This document shows positions 34,701 to 43,734 of a stretch of 64,000 bases of DNA, piece by piece (the first letter of the stretch is position 1; the number at the start of each line of letters is the position of its first letter). The stretch comes from Hyphomicrobium sp. NDB2Meth4. Lineage in GTDB: Bacteria > Pseudomonadota > Alphaproteobacteria > Rhizobiales > Hyphomicrobiaceae. The DNA is taken from assembly GCF_900117445.1 (NCBI RefSeq), contig NZ_FPEJ01000013.1:806001-870000 (forward strand), written 5' to 3'. The notes beneath the pieces are model-generated. The model made no database searches. It was not told the DNA's origin and worked only from the letters and a program-made list of their open reading frames with translations. The translations under genes were made by a program, and so were the position numbers.

Positions 34701-35209
34701 CCGCCGCGTACGGCATACTCGCCCGCTTCCATCACCGTGCTGGCACGCGTGTAGCCCATGCGCGCAAGCCGCTGCGTCAGCCGCGCCATGTCGACCCGCT
34801 GACCTGCGGCCATCGCCTTCGTTGTCTGCTTGATAAACGCGCGCGGCGGCACGCGCTGCAGAACGGCGTTGACCGTCGTCAGCACTATGGTCGGATGCTT
34901 GCGCGAGGCGAGCGCCAGCTTTGCGAGCGTCGCCATGCGCTTGGCGACGATGTCCGCCATCGGCCCGACGCGATCGTAAGGCACCGTGTCCCACGCCGGG
35001 AACGTGATCACCTTCACCTGCGGCGCGAAAAATGACAGCCCCTGCTCCAGCGCCTCGATGCGCCGATCGTCGCGCGCGATGTGCAGCACCGTCCCCGGTG
35101 CCTTCTCTGCTGCCGCCTCGCCGACGAGCTGCGCCAGCACCAGCGCATCGAGGCCTTCCGGAACGCCGGCAATCGTCAGCGCCGGCACGTTCTTCTTTTC
35201 TGCCGTCAT
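31718..35209 (-). CDS. mfd: Transcription-repair coupling factor Mfd
   Basis: 1163 residues, the usual length. In order: UvrB-like N-terminal domains (VITFPAWDTVPYDRVGPMAD), the RNA-polymerase-interaction domain (VHADHGIGRFAGLKTI), the RecG-like helicase with Walker A GDVGFGKTEVALRAAF, the Walker B variant IIDEEQHFGVGHKERLK and SATPIPRTLQLALTG, then the motif VI region QLRGRVGRSKARAYAYF and a C-terminal TRCF domain (DRFGPLPEEVEHLLDVMEIK). It removes RNA polymerase stalled at DNA damage and recruits UvrA. It overlaps sdhE by 4 bases (ATGA), so the two are coupled. Confidence 0.98.
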   Translation of the reverse strand: MTAEKKNVPALTIAGVPEGLDALVLAQLVGEAAAEKAPGTVLHIARDDRRIEALEQGLSFFAPQVKVITFPAWDTVPYDRVGPMADIVAKRMATLAKLALASRKHPTIVLTTVNAVLQRVPPRAFIKQTTKAMAAGQRVDMARLTQRLARMGYTRASTVMEAGEYAVRGGILDLFPPGRSSPVRLDFFGDTLESIKAFDVTTQRTTKGVQKLALMPVSEVAFGEEAEKLFRTRYVELFGGATGDDPLYEAVSSGHRYPGQEHWLPLFHEHMETLLDYLPDVSISFDHRFDESATSRFEQIDEHYAARLEALEEQRFGGPPYKPVPPERMFLDRHGFAALIASRRSYRLTPFEEAEGPQVRSWRGRGGRTFAAERQQGDVNVFDAVVGHIRRIQGEQRRVIVTSWTPGARERLVTLLSDHGLKDVQRVESYAEALALPGHMTGVGVLGMEQGFETPELAIVGEQDILGDRLVRPRRKQRSAVDVLTEATSLSVGDLVVHADHGIGRFAGLKTITVLNAPHDCLELHYAGGDKLFLPVENIELLSRYGADESDAQLDKLGGVAWQSRKAKLKKRLREIASELIKIAALRQLKEAPAVSPPEGAYDEFVARFPYEETEDQETSIEAVLSDLATGRPMDRLVCGDVGFGKTEVALRAAFVGAMNGMQVAVVVPTTLLSRQHFKTFTDRFKGLPIRVAQASRLVGTKELADVKEGLKNGTIDIVVGTHALLGKSIEFKRLGMLIIDEEQHFGVGHKERLKKLREDVHVLTLSATPIPRTLQLALTGVRELSLITTPPVDRLAVRTYISPFDPVIIRDALRRERYRGGQSFYVAPRISDLDEIADFLREAVPELTFARATGQLTPGELEDVMTAFYDGKYDILLSTAIVESGLDLPNANTLIVHRADIFGLAQLYQLRGRVGRSKARAYAYFTTPVGKALTEAADKRLKVLQSLDTLGAGFSLASHDLDIRGAGNLLGEEQSGHIREVGFELYQSMLEEAVASMKGGDLEVADDQWSPTISLGTSVLIPETYVADLQLRLGLYRRLSTLETREEIDNFASELIDRFGPLPEEVEHLLDVMEIKALCRQAGVAQVDAGPRGAVVGFHRGQFANPEGLVQFVTASRGLIKVQPDQKLVFRAEWDLPSDRLKGVRGFVGQLAAVAAKAKQAA

Positions 35210-35505
35210 TGCCGATCCACGACTTTATCGCCAGCTGCAGGCAGCAACCCGAAGTGATCCCGCAGCGCCTCGACGAGCGGCGCGAACTCCGCCCCCTCCT
35301 CTGACGCCGCCCCTTGGGAGAACCACGTCGTCAGCATCGGATCGGGCAGCGCAAGGAACCGCTCGAACACCTCCAACTCGGCCTCGGGCATCTCGGCAAC
35401 GCGCGCCTCGGCGTAGCGCCCGAGGATGATGTCCATCTCCTTGGTGCCGCGATGCGACGCGCGATAGATGGCGCGGCGGCGCCGAATCTGGAGATCGTCT
35501 TGCAT
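35206..35505 (-). CDS. sdhE: SdhE FAD assembly factor (SdhE/SdhAF2)
   Basis: 99 residues. The family signature RGTKEMD (R-G-x-x-E) lies in SHRGTKEMDIILGRYAEARV, and FLALPDPMLTTWF matches the second conserved block. SdhE helps attach FAD covalently to succinate dehydrogenase subunit A. It is immediately upstream of mfd, an arrangement common in Alphaproteobacteria, and divergent from recG with 220 bases between. Confidence 0.95.
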   Translation of the reverse strand: MQDDLQIRRRRAIYRASHRGTKEMDIILGRYAEARVAEMPEAELEVFERFLALPDPMLTTWFSQGAASEEGAEFAPLVEALRDHFGLLPAAGDKVVDRQ

Positions 35506-35725
35506 GCGTATCCGTCTCTAGGATGGGCGGCCGCTTGTTGAATAGGCCACCGTCTCTTGGATAACCCTGCGCCAAGGCTTGACGGCGCGCGGCCTCGCCG
35601 CCACCCTCCGGCTGGATAGGGACGTTGATATAACGCCCGTTTCCGATTGCGCAAAGGGCTGAACGGATTGGCATCCTTCGGCCGCTATCCGCCCCTTATG
35701 CTGCTTTGCCGAGGCCCTGACTACC

Positions 35726-37843
35726 ATGCGGCCCAACGAGCTGACGCCGCTCTTCGCTTCCCTGCAGTCGCTGTCCGGGATCGGGCCGCGACTGATCGTG
35801 CTGATGCGCAAGTGCGTCAACCTGCCCGCCGGCATCACCGAGCCGCGCGTGCTCGACCTGCTCTGGCACATGCCGACCGGCGTCATCGATCGCCGCGCCG
35901 AACCAACCATCGTCGACGCAGTGCCCGGCGCCATCGCCACCCTTAAGGTGCGCATCCTCAAACACTTCGCCCCGCCGCGCGGCAACAACCGCGCCCCCTA
36001 CAAAGTGCGCGTCGAGGACGACACCGGCAGGCTCGACCTCGTCTTCTTCCACGCCGAGCGCACCTTCATCGAACGCCAGCTTCCCGTCGGAGAGGAGCGC
36101 TACGTCTCCGGCCGCGTCGAGCGCTACGGCGAGAAACTGCAGATGTCGCATCCCGATTACATTGTACCGCCGGAAGCGCGCGACACCCTGCCGATGCTCG
36201 AGCCGGTCTATCCGCTCACCGCCGGCCTCTCTGGCAAGATCGTGCAGAAGGCAACGCGCCAGGCATTGGAGCGCCTGCACGAGGTGCCCGAATGGCAGGA
36301 GTCGGCCTGGTTGCAGGCCCGCGCATGGCCGACTTTCAGCGAGGCATTGCAGCGCCTGCACAAACCCACCGACGCTATGGATGTTTCGACCGGCTCGGCC
36401 CCATGGCAGCGCCTCGCCTATGACGAGCTTCTCGCCGGTCAGCTCGCGCTCGCCCTGGTGCGCCAGAATTATAAGACGCGCCCCGGCCGCATCGTCAGAG
36501 GCGACGGCAGCGTGCGCGCCCGGCTTGCTGACGCGCTCCCCTTCTCACTCACCAACGCGCAACGCGAAGCCATGCGCGAGATCGAAGCCGACATGGGCGC
36601 GCCGCGCCGCATGCTGCGCCTGCTTCAAGGCGACGTCGGCTCCGGCAAGACGGTCGTCGCCCTTCTCGCCATGGCCATCGCGGTGGAGTCTGGCGCGCAG
36701 GCCGCGCTCATGGCACCGACCGAAGTCCTCGCGCGCCAGCACGCGGAGACCATCGCGCCTCTGGCAGAAAAAGCGGGTCTCACCATCGGTCTTCTGACCG
36801 GCCGCGAAAAGGGCCGCCCGCGCAAGGAGCTGCTTGCCCGCCTCGCCGCCGGTGACGTCGACATCATCATCGGCACGCACGCGCTGTTCCAGCCGGACGT
36901 GGTCTTCCGCGATCTCGCCTTCGCCGTCATCGACGAGCAGCACCGCTTCGGCGTGCATCAGCGCCTGTCGCTGCAGTCCAAAGGCGGCAGCGCCGGCACC
37001 GGCGTTCTGGTCATGACCGCAACCCCGATCCCGCGCACCCTCGTCATGACGCACTATGGCGATCTCGACGTCTCGCGCCTCAATGAGAAACCCCCCGGCC
37101 GCAAACCGATCGTCACCAAGAAGCTCCCCACCGACTCGATGGAAAAGCTCATCGATCGCCTGCGCACACAGCTCGCCGAGGGGGCGCAGGTCTACTGGGT
37201 CTGTCCGCTGATCGAAAGCTCGGACGTGTCCGACCTTGCCGCAGCGGAGGAACGCCATGCTCACCTGACGCAGCTATTCGGCAAGGAGAACGTCGGCCTT
37301 CTTCACGGAGCGATGCAGGACAAGGCCAAGGACGCCACCATGGAGGCGTTCGCATCAGGTCAGCTGAAAATCCTCGTCGCCACCACGGTCATCGAGGTCG
37401 GGGTGAACGTGCCCAACGCCAACATCATGGTGATCGAGCACGCCGAGCGCTTCGGCCTCGCCCAGCTTCACCAGTTGCGCGGACGCGTCGGCCGCGGCAC
37501 GCGCGAGAGCTTCTGCATGCTGCTGCACAAGGCCCCGCTTGGAGAGACCGCGCGCCAGCGCCTCGAAATGATGGAAGAGACCGAGGACGGCTTCCTCATC
37601 GCCGAGAAGGATCTGCAGTTGCGCGGCGGCGGCGAGGTTCTTGGAGCACGCCAGAGCGGAACACCCGGCTTCCGCGTCGCGGAAGTTCCCGGCTTCGAGC
37701 AACTCTTGGAAGCGGCACGCGATGACGCCCGCCTCGTGCTCTCCTCCGACCCGATGTTGTCGAGCCCGCGCGGCAACGCCTTGCGCACTCTGCTGTACAT
37801 CTTCGAGTGCGACGAAGCCGTTCGCCTCTTCCGCGCTGCCTAG
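35726..37843 (+). CDS. recG: ATP-dependent DNA helicase RecG
   Basis: 705 residues. The N-terminal wedge/OB domain (KVRVEDDTGRLDLVFFHAER) precedes helicase motif I GDVGSGKTVVALLAMAIA, the DEQH-type motif II VIDEQHRFGVHQR, motif III TATPIPRTL and motif VI QLRGRVGRG. RecG remodels stalled forks and Holliday junctions. Its gene stands alone on the plus strand and ends before a palindromic element. Confidence 0.97.
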   Translation: MRPNELTPLFASLQSLSGIGPRLIVLMRKCVNLPAGITEPRVLDLLWHMPTGVIDRRAEPTIVDAVPGAIATLKVRILKHFAPPRGNNRAPYKVRVEDDTGRLDLVFFHAERTFIERQLPVGEERYVSGRVERYGEKLQMSHPDYIVPPEARDTLPMLEPVYPLTAGLSGKIVQKATRQALERLHEVPEWQESAWLQARAWPTFSEALQRLHKPTDAMDVSTGSAPWQRLAYDELLAGQLALALVRQNYKTRPGRIVRGDGSVRARLADALPFSLTNAQREAMREIEADMGAPRRMLRLLQGDVGSGKTVVALLAMAIAVESGAQAALMAPTEVLARQHAETIAPLAEKAGLTIGLLTGREKGRPRKELLARLAAGDVDIIIGTHALFQPDVVFRDLAFAVIDEQHRFGVHQRLSLQSKGGSAGTGVLVMTATPIPRTLVMTHYGDLDVSRLNEKPPGRKPIVTKKLPTDSMEKLIDRLRTQLAEGAQVYWVCPLIESSDVSDLAAAEERHAHLTQLFGKENVGLLHGAMQDKAKDATMEAFASGQLKILVATTVIEVGVNVPNANIMVIEHAERFGLAQLHQLRGRVGRGTRESFCMLLHKAPLGETARQRLEMMEETEDGFLIAEKDLQLRGGGEVLGARQSGTPGFRVAEVPGFEQLLEAARDDARLVLSSDPMLSSPRGNALRTLLYIFECDEAVRLFRAA

Positions 37844-37853
37844 CACCTCATTC

Positions 37854-37909
37854 TGTCATCCCGGGCGATGCAGGCTTTCGAGCGGGACGCGTTGCTTAGC
37901 CGGATGACA
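37854..37909. repeat. Palindromic intergenic element between recG and the DUF502 gene
   Basis: TGTCATCCCGG and CCGGATGACA bound a 56-base segment with further internal GC-rich pairing. The boundaries resemble dispersed GTCATCCCGG-type palindromes seen in alphaproteobacterial intergenic regions. It also lies where both convergent transcripts must end, so it may serve as a terminator. It has no T-run. Confidence 0.5.
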
Positions 37910-38707
37910 CTAAGCGACTGGAGCGGGCTTGTTCTTGTTTTTCTTCCCGCGCCGCGACTGCTCGGCAAGTTCGCGCAGCTTCGCCTGGCTCTCTGGTGTC
38001 ACCATGCCCGCCGAGATGATCACCTTCGCCGCGTCTTCGATCGTCATGTCGAGGAACACCACGTCCTTGCGCGGCAGGAAGCACACGAAGCCCGTCGGCG
38101 GCACGATCCCCGTCGGCATGAACACCGTCAGCAGATCGCCATCGCCGCCCGGCATCACGCGCCCGATCTCACCCGTCGTCTCTCCAGTGACGAATACGAT
38201 CGACCAAAGCCCCTTGCTGGGAAACTCGATGAGGCCGACCTTCTGGAATGTCTGCCCGGGCCCCGTAGCGCTCACCACGGATTCGAAAATCTGCTTCAGC
38301 GCGCTGTAGACGTTGCGCACGATCGGCATACCGCCCAGCATCTGCTCGCCGAACGAAATCAGCGTGCGCCCGAGGAGGTTCGCAGCCAGCGCGCCGATCA
38401 GCGTCAGCGCAACGAGGCCGACCGCCAGACCAAACCCCGGAATCGGAAACGGCAGATAGGTGTCCGGCAGATACGCCGCCGGAACGAACGGCTTGATCCA
38501 TGCGTCGGTGACATTGATGAACCACCACGCAAAATAAAGCGTGATCGTCACTGGGCCGACGATGACAAGACCTGTCAGGAAGTAGTTGCGCAGCCGCGCG
38601 CCGAAGTGCCATCCGCTGGAGGAATCGTCCCGTACCAGCTTGCGCAAGCCCGCGCGCAACTCGGCCGAGGTCTCCTGCGGTCCCTTGGGTGGATCGGCAG
38701 AACTCAT
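37910..38707 (-). CDS. DUF502 inner-membrane protein
   Basis: 265 residues from ATGAGTTCTGCC with GGGAAT upstream; a start 7 codons earlier is possible. Two transmembrane segments (NYFLTGLVIVGPVTITLYFA and VGLVALTLIGALAANLLG) are followed by the DUF502 core: GGMPIVRNVYSALKQIFE, LIEFPSKGLWSIVFVTGE and VFMPTGIVPPTGFVCFLP. Function unknown; widespread in Proteobacteria and plants. The C-terminus is Lys-rich. Confidence 0.92.
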   Translation of the reverse strand: MSSADPPKGPQETSAELRAGLRKLVRDDSSSGWHFGARLRNYFLTGLVIVGPVTITLYFAWWFINVTDAWIKPFVPAAYLPDTYLPFPIPGFGLAVGLVALTLIGALAANLLGRTLISFGEQMLGGMPIVRNVYSALKQIFESVVSATGPGQTFQKVGLIEFPSKGLWSIVFVTGETTGEIGRVMPGGDGDLLTVFMPTGIVPPTGFVCFLPRKDVVFLDMTIEDAAKVIISAGMVTPESQAKLRELAEQSRRGKKNKNKPAPVA

Positions 38708-38880
38708 CGATATTCCCACACGCCCCACGCCACACCATCCGTCCCAATCCGTTGGGAGCGGTATTGCCGGCTGAGGCTCCGGGACTTTCCCATGGATTTG
38801 CCGCCAGCGTAAGGGGCACAGCCTAAGCGATCAGCGCCTAATGCTTCGGCAATGGCGGGCTATATAGCGCTCTAACAACG

Positions 38881-39921
38881 CTATTCCGTGACGACTAGGC
38901 AATCGAAGCCGTCGGAACGCAGCGAGTTGCACAGCCGACCGGACTCCTGGCTATTGGAAAACGGCCCGAGCCTGACCCGGTAGAACGTGCCCATGCTGCC
39001 GACCACCGATTCGTCGATGGCGGGCTTGCGACCACCAAGCTCGCTGCCATGCCGCCCGACCAGCAGACCGGCGAGAGATTCGGCCTCCGAACGCGACCGC
39101 ACCGAGGCCACCTGCAGCGTAATCCCGCCTGATCCCCCAACCGACGACTGACGGGAAGCCCCTGATGGCTCTTCGACCGCCGCCACTTGAGTGACAAACG
39201 CGGAGCCCACCGAAGGCCCAGCACTTGCCGCCGCGCCGCTCGGAATGACTTCCGTCGACGCGCCCCAGCCGCTGCTAGCCGGCGTGCTGGCAATCGATGC
39301 CGTGCTCGCAGGAGCAGGCTCGGCACTTTCGCTGGACGAGCCACCGCCGAAGAGATTCGAGAAGAAACCGCCGATGCCGCCGCCCGAACCCGACGACGAG
39401 GACGGTGCGGCGGGTGCCGCCGCCTGGCTCGACGCGGCGACCTGGGCGCCACCGTTGCTCTGCCCGGGCATTGCCGGCGCTTCGGCATAGGCCGATTTCG
39501 GCAGGGGCGGGACTTCGCTCACTCCGGACTCTTGATAGGCGAGCGCGCGGTTCTTCATCGCATCCGCGCGCTCCGCCTCGGACAGGCCGCCCTTGAGCCA
39601 CAGCGCGCTGGTGAGGTCAGAAACGGCAAAGCCGGGCTTGCCCAGCTTGCGGAACGTGAGGCCGCGGTAATAGAGAACCCTCGGCATCTGGTGGCTCGGC
39701 ATGCCGGTGCGGATGGCAGCTTCGAAAGCGCGCATCGCCTCCTCATACTTGCCAACGCCGTAAGCCTTGATGCCACCATCAAAAATCTGCTGAACGAGCT
39801 GCGCAGACTTGGTCTTGTCGGCACCCTCGCCGTCACCCGCGGGAGCAGCAAATACGGCCGCGGGCAGCGCAACCGCCAACAGCCCCGCGACGAGAGCCAG
39901 AGTGCGCAACTTTTCCCCCAT
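38881..39921 (-). CDS. Exported TPR-like protein with C-terminal SPOR domain
   Basis: 346 residues from MGEKLRTLALVAGLL, a signal peptide cleaved near FAA/P. Residues about 45-130 contain TPR-like helices (GIKAYGVGKYEEAMRAFEAA, PRVLYYRGLTFRKLGKPGFA). A Ser/Gly/Pro/Ala-rich linker follows (FFSNLFGGGSSSES), then a SPOR domain (ITLQVASVRSRSEAESLAGL to FYRVRLGPFSNSQESGRLC). SPOR domains bind denuded peptidoglycan at division sites, so a periplasmic cell-wall role is likely. Single gene upstream of the DUF502 gene. Confidence 0.87.
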   Translation of the reverse strand: MGEKLRTLALVAGLLAVALPAAVFAAPAGDGEGADKTKSAQLVQQIFDGGIKAYGVGKYEEAMRAFEAAIRTGMPSHQMPRVLYYRGLTFRKLGKPGFAVSDLTSALWLKGGLSEAERADAMKNRALAYQESGVSEVPPLPKSAYAEAPAMPGQSNGGAQVAASSQAAAPAAPSSSSGSGGGIGGFFSNLFGGGSSSESAEPAPASTASIASTPASSGWGASTEVIPSGAAASAGPSVGSAFVTQVAAVEEPSGASRQSSVGGSGGITLQVASVRSRSEAESLAGLLVGRHGSELGGRKPAIDESVVGSMGTFYRVRLGPFSNSQESGRLCNSLRSDGFDCLVVTE

Positions 39922-40026
39922 ATCCGAACCTTGATGCTTGCTCGATCCGCCCCGTCTCAACGGCGACCCTAAGCCAAGCTCAAATTCGAGGCAAATCCAG
40001 GGCCGTAAGGCCGGCAGCCTTTTCCC

Positions 40027-41847
40027 CTATTCGACCGTGACCGATTTTGCGAGGTTGCGTGGCTGATCGACATCGGTCCCCATGAGAACAGCCGTGTGAT
40101 AGGCCAGAAGTTGCACCGGCACCGCATAAATCAGCGGGTTGGTGAACTCAGACGCCTTCGGCATAGCGATGTGCGCCGCGATCTTGCAGCCAACCTCTTC
40201 AGGATCAGCATCAGAAATGAGGATGATCTGTCCTCCGCGCGTCGCGACTTCCTGCATGTTCGAGACCGTCTTCTCGAACAGATCGTCCTTCGGCGCCACC
40301 ACGATCACCGGAACGTTCTCGTCGATCAGCGCGATCGGGCCATGCTTCAGCTCACCCGCGGCATAACCCTCGGCGTGAATGTAGGAAATCTCTTTCAGCT
40401 TCAGCGCGCCTTCCAGCGCCAGCGGATAGCTCGTCCCGCGGCCGAGATAGAGCACGTCGCGCGCCTTTGACAGCATCTGCGCGATGGCGACGTACTGCTC
40501 CTCGTTGCGCAGGATGTTCGAGATGTGCCGCGGCACCTCGATCAGCGCCTGTACCAACTGGCGCTCCTTCTCGCGGTCGATCGTCCCGCGCGCTCTCGCC
40601 AAACCCAGCGCCAGGCACGCCAGTACCGACAGCTGGCAGGTGAACGCCTTCGTCGAGGCAACGCCGATCTCGGGGCCGGCCAGCGTCGGCAGCACGATGT
40701 CCGACTCGCGCGCAATTGATGACGTGCGTACGTTGACCACCGCCGCGATGCGCTGGCTCTCCGCCTTCGCGTGCCGCAGCACCGCCAGCGTGTCCGCCGT
40801 CTCACCCGACTGCGACACGAACAGCGCCAGGCCATCCTTCGTCATCGGCGGTTCGCGATAGCGCATCTCCGATGCGACATCGATCTCGACCGGCAGGCGC
40901 GCGTAGCGCTCGATCCAGTACTTGCCGACGAGGCCCGCGTAATACGCCGTGCCGCAAGCAGAGACAGTAGCACGCGGCAGCACTGCCGGATCGACACCCA
41001 GCTCGGGAATGCGAACCGTGCCTTCGGCCATGTCGATGTAGTTCGCCAGCGTGTGGCTGATGACCTCTGGCTGCTCGTGAATCTCTTTCGCCATGAAGTG
41101 GCGATGATTGCCCTTGTCGACCAGCAACGACGAAGCAACCGACTTGATCAGCGGACGATCGACGCGCTGTCCCGCGCGGTCATAGATCTCGACGCCCGAG
41201 TGCCGCAGCACCGCCCAATCACCCTCCTCGAGATAGGTGATGGCGTCTGTAAACGGCGCGAGCGCGATGGCGTCCGACCCGAGATACATCTCGCCCGTGC
41301 CGTGACCGATGGCGAGCGGCGAGCCCTGCCGCGCCGCAATCATCAGGTCGTCGTGACCGGCAAAGATGATGGCGAGCGCAAACGCACCCTGCAGTCGCCC
41401 CAGCGCCTGACGCACTGCCTCTTCAGGGCTCGCACCCTTGGCCAGCTCGTCGGTGACGACATGGACGATCACCTCGGTGTCGGTGTCGCTCTCGAATTGA
41501 TATCCCTTGGCCGCGAGCTCTTCCTTCAGCTCGCGATAGTTCTCGATGATGCCGTTGTGCACCACAGAGACCTTGGCATTCATGTGCGGATGAGCATTGC
41601 GCTCCGTCGGCCGCCCGTGCGTAGCCCAGCGCGTGTGCCCGATACCCGTATGCCCTTGCAGCGGCTCCTGTAGCAGCCGGCCTTCCAGGTTGCGCAGCTT
41701 ACCCTCGGCACGGCGGCGCTCCAGGTGGCCGTTCTCGACCGTCGCAATGCCCGCCGAGTCATAGCCCCGGTACTCGAGCCGGCGCAGGGCGTCGACGAGG
41801 TCCGTAGCAACCGCTTTGTTTCCGATAATTCCGACGATGCCGCACAT
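40027..41847 (-). CDS. glmS: Glucosamine-6-phosphate synthase
   Basis: 606 residues. It starts MCGIVGIIGNKAV with catalytic Cys2 of the class II glutaminase domain and RLEYRGYDSAGIA, then GIGHTRWATHG. Two SIS isomerase domains follow (SACGTAYYAGLVGKYWIE, SQSGETADTLAVLRHAK, GRGTSYPLALEGALKLKE), and it ends AKSVTVE. It makes glucosamine-6-phosphate from fructose-6-phosphate and glutamine, the first step to UDP-GlcNAc. It lies 126 bases downstream of glmU on the same strand, the conserved glmUS order. Confidence 0.98.
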   Translation of the reverse strand: MCGIVGIIGNKAVATDLVDALRRLEYRGYDSAGIATVENGHLERRRAEGKLRNLEGRLLQEPLQGHTGIGHTRWATHGRPTERNAHPHMNAKVSVVHNGIIENYRELKEELAAKGYQFESDTDTEVIVHVVTDELAKGASPEEAVRQALGRLQGAFALAIIFAGHDDLMIAARQGSPLAIGHGTGEMYLGSDAIALAPFTDAITYLEEGDWAVLRHSGVEIYDRAGQRVDRPLIKSVASSLLVDKGNHRHFMAKEIHEQPEVISHTLANYIDMAEGTVRIPELGVDPAVLPRATVSACGTAYYAGLVGKYWIERYARLPVEIDVASEMRYREPPMTKDGLALFVSQSGETADTLAVLRHAKAESQRIAAVVNVRTSSIARESDIVLPTLAGPEIGVASTKAFTCQLSVLACLALGLARARGTIDREKERQLVQALIEVPRHISNILRNEEQYVAIAQMLSKARDVLYLGRGTSYPLALEGALKLKEISYIHAEGYAAGELKHGPIALIDENVPVIVVAPKDDLFEKTVSNMQEVATRGGQIILISDADPEEVGCKIAAHIAMPKASEFTNPLIYAVPVQLLAYHTAVLMGTDVDQPRNLAKSVTVE

Positions 41848-41973
41848 GCGATCCGAATCCTTCAGCTTGCGCGCACCAATAGTGCTAGCGTTTGATTAAT
41901 ATGCCCCTCAAATCACAGAGTGTTTCTGCGATTTTCGGTCACTCCAGCCGCCCGGGCGCTGCACTATCCTTAA

Positions 41974-43329
41974 TCAAGTCTTTGCCTTCCGCTTCGCCAT
42001 CATCGCCCGGAACTTGGCCGCCCACCCGGGCCGCTCGTCCTGCGGCGAGCGCTCTAGCGCAAGGGCATCTGCTGCCACGTCCTTCGTGATGACGCTGCCT
42101 GAGCCGATATAGGCGCCGGCCCCAACTTTCAAAGGGGCGACCAGCGACGTATTCGACCCGACGAACGCCCCTTCGCCGATCTCGGTGCGGTGTTTGAAGA
42201 AGCCATCGTAGTTGCAGAAGATAGTCCCGGCCCCGATGTTCGCCCCCGCACCGATGCTGCCGTCTCCCAGGTACGACAGGTGGTTCGCCTTCGCGCCCTT
42301 CCCAAGTTGCGCGTTCTTCAACTCCACGAAGTTGCCGACGTGCGCATCAGGCCCGATATCGGCCCCCGGGCGCAGACGCGAGAACGGTCCCACGCGTGCA
42401 CCCTTGCCGATGTGCGCGCGTTCAAAATGGCAATTGGCGAGAATCTCCGCATCGTCGTCGACGCTGACACCCGGACCGAAAAACACGTTCGGCTGGATCA
42501 CCACGTCTCGACCCAGTTTGGTGTCATACGACAGCCAGACCGTTTCGGGCGCAATCATCGTCACACCCTCGCGCATGGCCGCAAGCCGCGCGCGCTTCTG
42601 GAAGATCCCTTCGGCCACTGCGAGCTGGTCGCGCGAGTTGACGCCCAGCACATCCTCTTCTGCGCATGTGACCACAGCGGCTTTCGCCCCGAACGCGCGC
42701 GCGATCTCGACGGCATCGGTGAGATAGTATTCGCCCTTGGCGTTGTTGTTGCCGATACGGGTGAGCACACCCAGCACATCGTCGAGCCGGAATGCCATCA
42801 CGCCCGAATTGCACAGGCGCACAGCCCGCTCAGCTTCGCTCGCATCCTTCTCTTCGCGGATCGCTGTCAGCCAGCCATCGCCATCGGTCAGGAGGCGGCC
42901 GTAACCGGCCGGATCCTTCGCCTCGAAACCCAGCACCGCTATGCCGGCGCCGGCATCGAGGCGTGCGCGCAATGCGCGAAGCGTCTCAGGCGGCAGCAGC
43001 GGCGTGTCGGCATAAAGAACGAGCACGTCACCCTTATGCGCCGCCAGCGCCTCGCGCGCCGCCAGCACGGCATCGGCAGTTCCCTGCTGCTTCTCCTGCA
43101 CGAACACCCGGGCGGCAGGCTCTTGCGCCACGGCCTCCGCCCGCACCTTGTCCATTCCCGGCCCGACCACCACCGACAAGGCATCGGCCTCTAAGGACTG
43201 CGCGGCGGCTATGACGTGACCCAGCATCGACCGCCCGCCGATCTTGTGCAGCACCTTCGGCAGCGCCGATTTCATGCGCGTGCCCTGACCGGCCGCGAGG
43301 ACGACAACGAGCAAGGGGCGAGGGCTCAT
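41974..43329 (-). CDS. glmU: Bifunctional UDP-N-acetylglucosamine pyrophosphorylase/acetyltransferase
   Basis: 451 residues. The N-terminal nucleotidyltransferase starts VVVLAAGQGTRMKSALPKVL with the usual G-x-G-T-R-M...P-K loop. The C-terminal left-handed beta-helix of hexapeptide repeats carries FVELKNAQLGKGAKANHLSY, GDGSIGAGANIGAGTIFCNYDG and FVGSNTSLVAPLKVGAGAYI. It acetylates glucosamine-1-phosphate and couples it to UTP. Upstream of glmS, forming the UDP-GlcNAc supply operon. Confidence 0.98.
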   Translation of the reverse strand: MSPRPLLVVVLAAGQGTRMKSALPKVLHKIGGRSMLGHVIAAAQSLEADALSVVVGPGMDKVRAEAVAQEPAARVFVQEKQQGTADAVLAAREALAAHKGDVLVLYADTPLLPPETLRALRARLDAGAGIAVLGFEAKDPAGYGRLLTDGDGWLTAIREEKDASEAERAVRLCNSGVMAFRLDDVLGVLTRIGNNNAKGEYYLTDAVEIARAFGAKAAVVTCAEEDVLGVNSRDQLAVAEGIFQKRARLAAMREGVTMIAPETVWLSYDTKLGRDVVIQPNVFFGPGVSVDDDAEILANCHFERAHIGKGARVGPFSRLRPGADIGPDAHVGNFVELKNAQLGKGAKANHLSYLGDGSIGAGANIGAGTIFCNYDGFFKHRTEIGEGAFVGSNTSLVAPLKVGAGAYIGSGSVITKDVAADALALERSPQDERPGWAAKFRAMMAKRKAKT

Positions 43330-43734
43330 CGAATTCTCGACTTTGTTGATGATGGGAATGGATCGGCTCAGCTACGCAACAAGGCGCCACTCGCACGGGA
43401 AGGCATCACCAGCCTTGTATACCAGCGGCAGGCTCCGCCCAACAAGACGGCGCAAATGTGTCCATCGGTGTTGCTGTCCCCGGTGCATGAGCTGTGGCCA
43501 AGCTGGCACAGACCCGCTCCTAGACGGTTTAATTTCAATAGCTTGTGCCGGGCATCGATTCCGTCCACAGGCAGCACCGCCTGCTGCTAACCCCCTGCGT
43601 TGCTCCCCGCCCGCGACTCACCGACTCTCCGGTCGTCATTCCCGGCGAGGCCGCGTCAGAATCGCATCGGTTCAACGCCAGGCCGGCCCCAGTTCAGGCC
43701 CTGTGCCGCGTTCAAAACAGTGGAAGCTGAAAGA
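43330..43734. other. Intergenic region glmU / SPOR-like membrane protein
   Basis: 405 bases without a supported gene; the frames here have poor codon character. It holds two divergent promoters and a GTCATTCCCGGCGAG sequence (43635-43649) reminiscent of the GTCATCCCGGGCGA arm of the palindromic element at 37.85 kb, so it may be a decayed copy. Confidence 0.55.
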
